From positions 3,707,001 through 3,771,000 of the forward strand of contig NZ_CP141266.1 in assembly GCF_030540775.2 (NCBI RefSeq): DNA of 64,000 nt, read 5' to 3'. How positions within the stretch are numbered: position 1 is the first letter of the stretch; the number at the start of each line of letters is the position of its first letter. Below the pieces are notes generated by a model that was not told the origin of the DNA, did no database searches, and was given only the letters and a program-made list of their open reading frames with translations. Of the stretch, positions 52,589 through 59,305 are shown piece after piece. Made by a program: the position numbers and the translations under genes. Source of the DNA: Flavivirga abyssicola (GTDB lineage: Bacteria > Bacteroidota > Bacteroidia > Flavobacteriales > Flavobacteriaceae).

Positions 52589-55309
52589 TTGAAAACAAAA
52601 TATAATATTACAATAGATATTGGCATTTCTCCCAGTGAGTTTGATTTGGCAATAGTTTCATTAGATAAGAATGCAAACTTGGGAGCATTAAATAGGATGG
52701 TGTTGAAGTCTTATGGATATAGTCTTAACACAATTAAATCAATTGATACATCTAAAGGATATGATTATTTATTTTCTGAAATGCGTAAACCTATCTTATT
52801 TGTTGTGACTATTGGAGAAGGTAACTCGATAATGAGTTTAAGAAGAAATCTTAAAAATGCTATTAAGGATAACATAAAACTTCTTGAAGAGAAAAATATT
52901 TGGATACCTTTAATGGGAACAGGTGCTGCTGGTTTAGAACTTGTACATAGTTACAATGCCACTCTAGAAGTTTTAAAACTATTCCCTAAATTGAGTTTTA
53001 CAATCTCAATCCCTGAAGATAAAAGAGGGCTGAATTTTATTGAGGAATTCGAGGAAAACATAAGAACTAAGACAGAGATTGTAGTAAAGCCAATAAAAAG
53101 AAGAAGTGTCACTCCTCCAGTTGGTTTTGAAAATGTTGAAGAAAATGAATTGGAGGAAGCAATTGAAGGTGCTGTGGGATTTAATCCATCAAATGAATCA
53201 ATAATTTATGAAGATTCTAAATCAAGCTCAAATTCAACAACAAAAGAAAGATTTAATCTTCTACCTTTAATAAAAGATATTTTAAATCAAGAGTATTCAT
53301 TTAATTTGATGGTTCTCAAGTCAGCTCTTGTATATAGTATAAATAATGAGATTGACTTAATAGATGAATCTAAGAATGTTTTTGCAGTACTTTATACTAA
53401 TAGAGAAAAAATAATTACCGAAGAAGTTTCTGAACTTAATACTGAAACTGAAAGCCATAGAAAAATGTCAGTTCTTTATTCGGAAATTGTTGAAGATGTT
53501 GAGCTACTTCAATCAAATGATTTGCCAATAACTTATTTCTGCATTTTTGATAATTCATTTACTAAGAATGATATAGACCTGATATCAAATTGGTCTAGTA
53601 ATAATAGGTTAAATTATAACCCTATTCCCTTAAGGATAGATTATATTTTTGAATTGGCTAAAAAGCATAATATAAAATTAGAAGATTATGATTTAAAAGA
53701 TATTGGAAATCCCCAAAAACAAAATAATGAAGCATCAAATGACAAAATCCCCTTTCAACTAGACCAAATTGTTAATGAAGACAAGTTAGGTCGAGATCCA
53801 GTAGCAAAAGCTTTTGTAGACCTCATAAAGAAAGACGTTTTTACTGAAAAATTAAATCACTCATTTATAGTGCACTTGCAAGGAAAATGGGGGGCAGGAA
53901 AATCCTCTTTTTTGAATTTTGTAAAAAACAACTTAAACGCTGGTAAAGAGCAATGGGTTATTGTAGAGTATAACGCATGGCAAAATCAACATATGAGTCC
54001 TCCTTGGTGGTCTTTAATAGATCAAGTGTATCTGAAATCACGAGCACAATTAAACGGACTTGCTTATTTCCAACTTTGGAGAAAAGAAGTTTTCAGAAGA
54101 ATTTGGCGTTATAGTGGTTGGCAAAAAATAATTGCTTTTATTTTATTCTCATTATCAATTATATGCATTCTATTTTTCGGAGAGGATATAATAAATATAT
54201 TCAATGAGACAACTGCCGTTATTCAAAACGGAAAGGATATAAGCAAAAAAAGCGTTATTACTAAACTAGGAGATTTTGGAAAATTGATTTTAACAATATC
54301 CTCTTTATTAGGTATACTATATGGACTCACGAAATTTGTAACCATTCCGTTTTTTATTAATTCTTCTAAGGATGCGGAATCTTTTGTTTTAAAGGCTAGT
54401 GATCCAATGAATCAAGTAAAAAAACACTTTAATGATTTAGTTGATGATATTAATAAAGAAAAGAAAAGACAGCTGGCAATTTTTATTGATGATATAGATA
54501 GATGCAATAAGGAGTATGTTGTATGCCTTCTAGAGGGCATTCAAACACTATTTAGGGATAAAAGAGTATTGTATATTGTGGCAGGAGACAAGAATTGGAT
54601 AACTACAAGTTTTGCCAATACTTATGAGGAGTTTGAATCGGAAGATATTGGTAAGAATCAGTTAGGAGAACTTTTTATTGAAAAAGCATTTCAGTTATCA
54701 TTTAGATTGTCTAATATTTCTGAAGAATCGAAACAAAATTATTGGAATCACATATTGGGAATGCAGAAAGAAAATATTGAACCAAAAGTAAGCTCAATAA
54801 AAGATTTAACAGAGGATAAACAGAAGGAGATAAAATCAGTTCTAAGGGATTCAAAGTCAGAACTTACAAATCCTAAGTTTGTGCAAAATATTCAAGATAG
54901 GTTTAATCTAACGGAAGATACGGCTTCAACTATTGTTATTGAGGAAAAGAATAAAGACACAGAAGAACTTAGGCATTTATTGCAAGAGTATCATGCATAT
55001 ATTGATACAAATCCAAGATCTATAATCAGATTGGCAAACAATTATACTATGGCACGTTCTATACTTATAGCTGAACGCGTAGCTTTTGATGAGCATATGT
55101 TGTTCAGATGGTTAGTGATTGAAGATTTATGCCCAAAGGTTAAAAAGATTATAAATACAGTTCAAGATATATTGGAGTTTAAAGAAATAATTAACGCTAA
55201 TAACGATTTAGTAAAACGCCAAAATTGTATAAAACTTTTAGAAGGTGATGGTGCGTTTATAGAAGGAGAAATTAAAATTGAAGATATTAAGTCAATAAAA
55301 GGACTTTAA
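52589..55309 (+). CDS. KAP-family P-loop NTPase with macro-like N-terminal region
   Basis: About 906 residues from a TTG at 52589; the true start is uncertain because the frame is open back to 52538 and has no ATG there. Residues 1-165 resemble a macro-domain fold: NIWIPLMGTGAAGLELVHSY matches the conserved GxG loop region (tentative). A linker domain of unknown type lies at about 220-380. The KAP domain begins near 400 with Walker A in GKWGAGKSSF (near residue 430) and Walker B in FIDDIDRCNKEY (near 631). Two membrane helices lie between the motifs at about 512-535 and 565-588, as in membrane-bound KAP proteins. KAP NTPases include the phage-exclusion protein PifA of plasmid F. It is the last large gene of the cluster. 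Confidence 0.85.
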   Translation: MKTKYNITIDIGISPSEFDLAIVSLDKNANLGALNRMVLKSYGYSLNTIKSIDTSKGYDYLFSEMRKPILFVVTIGEGNSIMSLRRNLKNAIKDNIKLLEEKNIWIPLMGTGAAGLELVHSYNATLEVLKLFPKLSFTISIPEDKRGLNFIEEFEENIRTKTEIVVKPIKRRSVTPPVGFENVEENELEEAIEGAVGFNPSNESIIYEDSKSSSNSTTKERFNLLPLIKDILNQEYSFNLMVLKSALVYSINNEIDLIDESKNVFAVLYTNREKIITEEVSELNTETESHRKMSVLYSEIVEDVELLQSNDLPITYFCIFDNSFTKNDIDLISNWSSNNRLNYNPIPLRIDYIFELAKKHNIKLEDYDLKDIGNPQKQNNEASNDKIPFQLDQIVNEDKLGRDPVAKAFVDLIKKDVFTEKLNHSFIVHLQGKWGAGKSSFLNFVKNNLNAGKEQWVIVEYNAWQNQHMSPPWWSLIDQVYLKSRAQLNGLAYFQLWRKEVFRRIWRYSGWQKIIAFILFSLSIICILFFGEDIINIFNETTAVIQNGKDISKKSVITKLGDFGKLILTISSLLGILYGLTKFVTIPFFINSSKDAESFVLKASDPMNQVKKHFNDLVDDINKEKKRQLAIFIDDIDRCNKEYVVCLLEGIQTLFRDKRVLYIVAGDKNWITTSFANTYEEFESEDIGKNQLGELFIEKAFQLSFRLSNISEESKQNYWNHILGMQKENIEPKVSSIKDLTEDKQKEIKSVLRDSKSELTNPKFVQNIQDRFNLTEDTASTIVIEEKNKDTEELRHLLQEYHAYIDTNPRSIIRLANNYTMARSILIAERVAFDEHMLFRWLVIEDLCPKVKKIINTVQDILEFKEIINANNDLVKRQNCIKLLEGDGAFIEGEIKIEDIKSIKGL

Positions 55310-55338
55310 TATTAAAAATTATCGAATTGTAGGGTTTA

Positions 55339-55452
55339 ATGAAAAATTTTAATAATACATTTAACACTAAAATATTAAGAAAATACAGTGTAGCTTTTCT
55401 AGTAGTCTTTTTGTTTCTTTATTTTGAATCTACAATTATTGCGCATCATTAA
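55339..55452 (+). CDS. Possible 37-residue single-helix membrane peptide
   Basis: ATG at 55339, 29 bp after the KAP stop, encodes 37 residues with a basic N-terminus and one hydrophobic helix (YSVAFLVVFLFLYF). It would be the last gene of the cluster. No family is recognised and no comparative support is available, so it may be chance. Confidence 0.3.
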   Translation: MKNFNNTFNTKILRKYSVAFLVVFLFLYFESTIIAHH

Positions 55453-55506
55453 AAATTATTGAAACTCCAAAAATGAGTTTTTAAGTGCTTTTGAAACATC
55501 GTTTCA

Positions 55507-55523
55507 GCGGAGAAAGAGGGATT
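55507..55523. repeat. 17-bp direct repeat of the tRNA-Ser 3' end (att-like)
   Basis: GCGGAGAAAGAGGGATT occurs here and again at 55680-55696, where it forms the 3' end of the tRNA-Ser gene. The copies are 173 bp apart in the same orientation. Duplicated tRNA 3' ends are the usual mark left by site-specific integration. No integrase gene is in the window. Confidence 0.6.
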
Positions 55524-55570
55524 ATTTTTAATGATCCCATATAGGGTATCTAGTACAAGCATAGAAACCT

Positions 55571-55599
55571 AAGCAGGTTTTACTTGCTTGATTTTTTGT
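55571..55599 (+). terminator. Terminator for the patatin/KAP cluster
   Basis: AAGCAGGT (55571-55578) and ACTTGCTT (55582-55589) form a stem with one G-U pair, followed by GATTTTTTG. It lies 260 bp after the KAP stop and is the only plus-strand terminator seen there. Confidence 0.6.
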
Positions 55600-55648
55600 T
55601 TTCATTCATTTACGAAAATGAATTTGCGGCATTCCTAAAAACAAAAAA

Positions 55649-55670
55649 CCTTCAACAAATTTGTTGAAGG
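55649..55670. terminator. Bidirectional terminator next to tRNA-Ser
   Basis: A perfect 22-bp palindrome with half-site CCTTCAACAAA, flanked by an A run on the left and TCTCTTTTT on the right. On the minus strand it follows the tRNA 3' end by about 10 bp and carries a T run, so it should end the tRNA transcript. Confidence 0.8.
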
Positions 55671-55680
55671 TCTCTTTTTG

Positions 55681-55765
55681 CGGAGAAAGAGGGATTCGAA
55701 CCCCCGGAGGTGTGACCCTCAACAGTTTTCAAGACTGCCGCATTCGACCACTCTGCCATTTCTCC
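55681..55765 (-). tRNA. tRNA-Ser (anticodon TGA)
   Basis: An 85-base serine tRNA on the minus strand. The acceptor stem GGAGAAA/TTTCTCC is perfect. The D arm contains GCAGAGTGGTCGAATGC, the anticodon loop CTTGAAA sits on the stem GCAGT/ACTGT and gives anticodon TGA, the variable arm is long as expected for tRNA-Ser, and the T arm reads GGGGGTTCGAATCCCTC. CCA is not encoded. It reads UCA codons and their wobble partners. Confidence 0.95.
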
Positions 55766-55834
55766 AGTGTCTTTTGCGTTTGCCTTTTAGCAGGCTAACC
55801 CGCTAGAGGGAAATTCTTTTCCCGTAGGCGGGTG

Positions 55835-55866
55835 CAAATATAGGACCCTTTTTTAATTCTTTCAAA
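55835..55866 (-). promoter_or_regulatory. Promoter of tRNA-Ser
   Basis: On the minus strand TATATTTG (55842-55835) matches TAnnTTTG exactly, with TTTG (55866-55863) 20 bp upstream as -33 element. This is a textbook Bacteroidota promoter pointing at the tRNA. Between it and the tRNA is an inverted repeat (ACCCGC at 55798 and GCGGGT at 55828). Confidence 0.75.
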
Positions 55867-55934
55867 TAAAAAGCTAACTTTTTGAAAAAAATAATTTTCA
55901 CGCTCTTATGCCTGTTAATTTTTATCTGTTATTA

Positions 55935-55967
55935 TTGTAAAAAACAAAATTTCAAACCTTATTTTTG
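55935..55967 (+). promoter_or_regulatory. Promoter of the nitroreductase gene
   Basis: TATTTTTG at 55960-55967 fits TAnnTTTG, and TTG at 55935-55937 lies 22 bp upstream. The start codon is about 109 bp downstream. Confidence 0.5.
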
Positions 55968-56075
55968 CACACATATTAATATGAAATGAGCCATAAATAA
56001 ATTAATATCAACCGGAATGATTATTGGCTAATTACATCTGACTTATAAAAACAATAAAAAAATTAAACAGATGAA

Positions 56076-56705
56076 ATGGATACTATAAAACAGTTACAAT
56101 GGCGTTACGCTACTAAAAAATTTGATAAGACTAAGAAGCTTTCAAATAAGAAGCTTGATGTTTTAAAAGAGGCCTTTAATTTAACAGCAACTTCTTTTGG
56201 GTTACAAACTATTAAATTAATCGTTATTGAAGATGAGGCTACGCGAATCCCATTGGTTAAACATGCGTTCAATCAGAAACAGGTTTTAGAAGCATCGCAT
56301 TTGTTTGTAATTTGTATTCAAAATGATATTACAGAGGAGGATGTTAATATGTATTATGACAACATTAAGTTTATTAGAGACACGTCAGACAAGATTTTAG
56401 ATCCTTATAGATTAGATCTTATTAATATGATGAAGAATATGTCTGTAGAAGAACGTCAACAATGGTCTAAAAACCAAGCTTATATTGCATTAGGTAATTT
56501 AATGACTGTTTGTGCAATAGAAGGGATTGATTCATGTCCAATGGAAGGTTTTTTACCAGATGCATTCGATGACGTTTTAAAATTAGATAACATGAAACTA
56601 AAATCAGTACTGTTGTTGCCTGTTGGTTATAGAGCAGAGGATGATATGTTTTCTGAATTTGAAAAAGTCAGAAAGTCAATTGATGACGCTATTATTGAAT
56701 TATAA
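56076..56705 (+). CDS. NAD(P)H nitroreductase-family flavoprotein
   Basis: A 209-residue FMN-dependent oxidoreductase of the nitroreductase (NfsB-like) fold. QWRYATKKFDKTKKLS near the N-terminus supplies the Arg-rich FMN phosphate site. TSFGLQTIKLIVIE and IALGNLMTVCAIEGIDSCPMEG, then SVLLLPVGYRAEDD, are typical of the family. Length is normal. The natural substrate is unknown; members reduce quinones and nitro compounds. An aminotransferase gene follows after 23 bp. Confidence 0.9.
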   Translation: MDTIKQLQWRYATKKFDKTKKLSNKKLDVLKEAFNLTATSFGLQTIKLIVIEDEATRIPLVKHAFNQKQVLEASHLFVICIQNDITEEDVNMYYDNIKFIRDTSDKILDPYRLDLINMMKNMSVEERQQWSKNQAYIALGNLMTVCAIEGIDSCPMEGFLPDAFDDVLKLDNMKLKSVLLLPVGYRAEDDMFSEFEKVRKSIDDAIIEL

Positions 56706-56728
56706 ATTAAAACATAACTATATTATTT

Positions 56729-57922
56729 ATGCCTGGATTTGAATTATTTGGAGAATTAGAACGAGCGCAAGTTAACGATGTCTTAGATAATGGCGTTTTA
56801 ATGCGTTATGGTTTTGATGGGATGCGGAAGGGACATTGGAAATCAAAAGAATTAGAAGCTGAATTACAACAATCTTTTAAAACGAATCATGTACAACTTG
56901 TTTCGAGTGGTACAGCCGCTGTTTCTGTGGCATTGGCTTCTGCAGGAGTAGGAGCAGGAGACGAAGTTATTATGCCAGTATTCACTTTTGTAGCGAGCTT
57001 TGAGGCGATTATGATGCTAGGGGCCATTCCTGTTTTAGTTGATATTGATGATACGTTGGCAGTAGATCCTAAGGCTGTTGAAGCTGCAATTACCCCAAAA
57101 ACGAAAGCAGTTATGGTAGTTCAAATGTGCGGAAGCATGGGACATATGAATGCCATACAAGCTGTTTGCAATACCCATAACCTATTATTAGTTGAAGATG
57201 CCTGCCAAGCAATAGGAGGGAGCTATAATGGTAAACCATTAGGTAGTATTGGAGATTTAGGCTGCTTTTCTTTTGATTTTGTAAAAACGATTACTTGTGG
57301 TGAAGGTGGGGCAGTCATTACTAATAATAAAAAATTCTATACTCATGCAGATCATTATAGTGATCATGGCCATGACCATATTGGTAATGATAGAGGGGCT
57401 GAAACTCATCCTTTTTTAGGATATAACTTTAGAATTTCAGAATTACATGCAGCTGTGGGATTAGCGCAAATAAAACGATTACCTGAGTTTTTAGAAATTC
57501 AAAAGACAAACTATACAATCATTCGAGATACACTATCTCAAATTCCAGAAGTAACCTTTAGAACAGTTCCAGAAGGTGGGGAAGAGAGTTATGCATTTTT
57601 AAATTTTTTCTTACCTGATTTAAAAAAGGCAAGGAAGGTATCTGAAATGTTTAAGCAACATGGTGTTGATGCTTGTTTTCATTATTATGACAATAATTGG
57701 CACTATATTAGAAAATGGGATCATTTAACAGAATTAAAGTCGTTGTTCCCTATCTCAGAAGAAGTTAAAAAAGGGCTTGACTATCTGAAAACAAAAGAGT
57801 TTGCACAGTCAGATAGTTATATAGCTAGAAATATTTCTTGTTTGATAAAGCTTTCTTGGACAGAAGAAGAAGTTAAAAGTAGAGCAACGAAAATGGTTGA
57901 GATTATAAAGTCTACTGTTTAA
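56729..57922 (+). CDS. DegT/DnrJ/EryC1/StrS-family PLP aminotransferase
   Basis: A 397-residue pyridoxal-phosphate enzyme of the sugar-aminotransferase family. VSSGTAAVSVALASAGVGAG binds the cofactor phosphate region, LLVEDACQAIGGSYNGKPLG carries the pyridine-ring Asp, and FSFDFVKTITCGEGGAVIT carries the Schiff-base Lys. GYNFRISELHAAVGLAQ is the family's conserved later block. Members usually aminate keto-sugars for surface polysaccharides. No other sugar-nucleotide genes are adjacent, so the product is unknown. Confidence 0.9.
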   Translation: MPGFELFGELERAQVNDVLDNGVLMRYGFDGMRKGHWKSKELEAELQQSFKTNHVQLVSSGTAAVSVALASAGVGAGDEVIMPVFTFVASFEAIMMLGAIPVLVDIDDTLAVDPKAVEAAITPKTKAVMVVQMCGSMGHMNAIQAVCNTHNLLLVEDACQAIGGSYNGKPLGSIGDLGCFSFDFVKTITCGEGGAVITNNKKFYTHADHYSDHGHDHIGNDRGAETHPFLGYNFRISELHAAVGLAQIKRLPEFLEIQKTNYTIIRDTLSQIPEVTFRTVPEGGEESYAFLNFFLPDLKKARKVSEMFKQHGVDACFHYYDNNWHYIRKWDHLTELKSLFPISEEVKKGLDYLKTKEFAQSDSYIARNISCLIKLSWTEEEVKSRATKMVEIIKSTV

Positions 57923-57932
57923 AAGTGTAAGA

Positions 57933-58028
57933 TTTAATCGAAAAGAATTCTCTTAAGCTCTGCCGTTTCTTTGGCTTCGTAGACCCAAGGCGACAGAGTT
58001 TTTGTTGAAATTGTCGTTCACATGAACC
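57933..58028 (-). repeat. Dispersed intergenic repeat, copy 2
   Basis: Read on the minus strand this stretch (GGTTCATGTGAACGACAATT ... GAGAATTCTTTTCGATTAAA) matches copy 1 at 35431-35497. It lies between two convergent genes and has about 30 bp more in the middle. CGCATTTGGAAAAATTCC, on its left when read this way, resembles CGCACTCGGAAAATTTCC near 35521 on the right of copy 1. Confidence 0.6.
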
Positions 58029-58104
58029 TTGTTGGTAGCCAGTTGTACCCACAAATATGTGGAATTTTTCCAAATGCGAGAAACAATAAAAAAGTGATTA
58101 TAAA

Positions 58105-59268
58105 TTAGTATTTTATATAATCTACAATTTCTAACCCATAGCCTATCAACCCAACACGTTTAGTATGTTCTTCGGCGTTAGAAATTAATCTCAATTTGTG
58201 GATATTTAAATCATGAAGTATTTGTGCTCCAATACCAAAATCTCTTGAATCCATATTTATTCTTGGAGCTTTATACAAGTCTCCTGGTTTTTGGTTTTCT
58301 TTTATAACAGATAGCCGTTTTAAAATATTCATAGATTGAGATTCTTGATTAATGAATATGATAGCACCCCTACCTTCATCATTAATTACTTTGAACATAT
58401 TAACTAATTGTTTGTCAACATTATTAGTTAGTGTTCCAAGAATATCATTATTAACTAGTGTTGAATTTATTCGTGTAAGGACTTCTTCATTATCTTTCCA
58501 TTGTCCTTTTGTTAAAGCTATATGTACTTGATTATTAGTAGTTTGCTTATAGGCTCTTAATCTAAAACTTCCAAAGCGAGTTTCAATTTGAAAATCTTCT
58601 TTTTTATCAATTAAAGAGTCGTGTTGCATTCTATAAGCCACTAAATCTTCTATTGAAACAATTTTAAGGTCTAGTTTTTTAGCAACCTCCATAAGTTCTG
58701 GAAGACGCGCCATACTACCATCCTCATTCATAATTTCTACAATAACGCCAGCAGGCTGTAAACCAGCTAATCTAGCAAAATCAATTGCAGCTTCTGTATG
58801 TCCGGTTCTTCTTAAAACACCACCTTCTTTAGCTACTAAAGGGAAAATATGCCCAGGCCTTGCTAATTCGAATGGTTTCGTATTTGAGTCGATTAAAGCT
58901 TTTACTGTTTTTGCTCTATCTCCTGCTGAAATACCAGTTGTAACTCCACCACCTCTTAAGTCTACGGAAACAGTAAAGGCGGTTTCCATAGGGTCGGTAT
59001 TATTACGTACCATCATATTAAGCTCGAGCTCTTTACACCTATTCTCTGTTAGTGGCGCACATATAAGACCTCTGCCATGAGTAGCCATAAAGTTTATCAT
59101 TTGTGGTGTTACCTTATCGGCAGCAGCAACAAAATCCCCTTCATTCTCACGGTTTTCATCATCAACAACTATAATCACTTTTCCATTTCTAATATCATCA
59201 ATGGCTTCGTGTATTGTATTTAGTTTGAATTTGGGGGTAGTTTTTTGTGTCATCGTATCTGCTATCAT
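58105..59268 (-). CDS. ribB: RibB (DHBP synthase) fused to a degenerate RibA domain
   Basis: A 387-residue riboflavin-pathway protein. The N-terminal 210 residues are 3,4-dihydroxy-2-butanone-4-phosphate synthase, with VIVVDDENRENEGDFV, THGRGLICAPLT and RRTGHTEAAIDFARLAG all intact. The C-terminal half has the GTP cyclohydrolase II fold (ending DFGIGAQILHDLNIHKLRL and GYGLEIVDYI). It lacks the zinc Cys block, reading RINSTLVNNDILGTLTNNVD instead of the usual Cys-containing motif, so it should not be an active RibA. Start at 59268 gives MIADTMTQK; the ATG at 59253 is also possible because the promoter sits only a few bases upstream. Confidence 0.93.
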   Translation of the reverse strand: MIADTMTQKTTPKFKLNTIHEAIDDIRNGKVIIVVDDENRENEGDFVAAADKVTPQMINFMATHGRGLICAPLTENRCKELELNMMVRNNTDPMETAFTVSVDLRGGGVTTGISAGDRAKTVKALIDSNTKPFELARPGHIFPLVAKEGGVLRRTGHTEAAIDFARLAGLQPAGVIVEIMNEDGSMARLPELMEVAKKLDLKIVSIEDLVAYRMQHDSLIDKKEDFQIETRFGSFRLRAYKQTTNNQVHIALTKGQWKDNEEVLTRINSTLVNNDILGTLTNNVDKQLVNMFKVINDEGRGAIIFINQESQSMNILKRLSVIKENQKPGDLYKAPRINMDSRDFGIGAQILHDLNIHKLRLISNAEEHTKRVGLIGYGLEIVDYIKY

Positions 59269-59272
59269 AGTG

Positions 59273-59305
59273 CAAATATATTGCTATTTTAAGGAATTTA
59301 GACAA
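59273..59305 (-). promoter_or_regulatory. Promoter of ribB
   Basis: On the minus strand TATATTTG (59280-59273) is an exact TAnnTTTG element, with TTG (59305-59303) 22 bp upstream. It ends only 4 bases before the first ATG, so transcription should begin at or after that codon, which favours the internal ATG at 59253 or a leaderless message. Confidence 0.6.
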
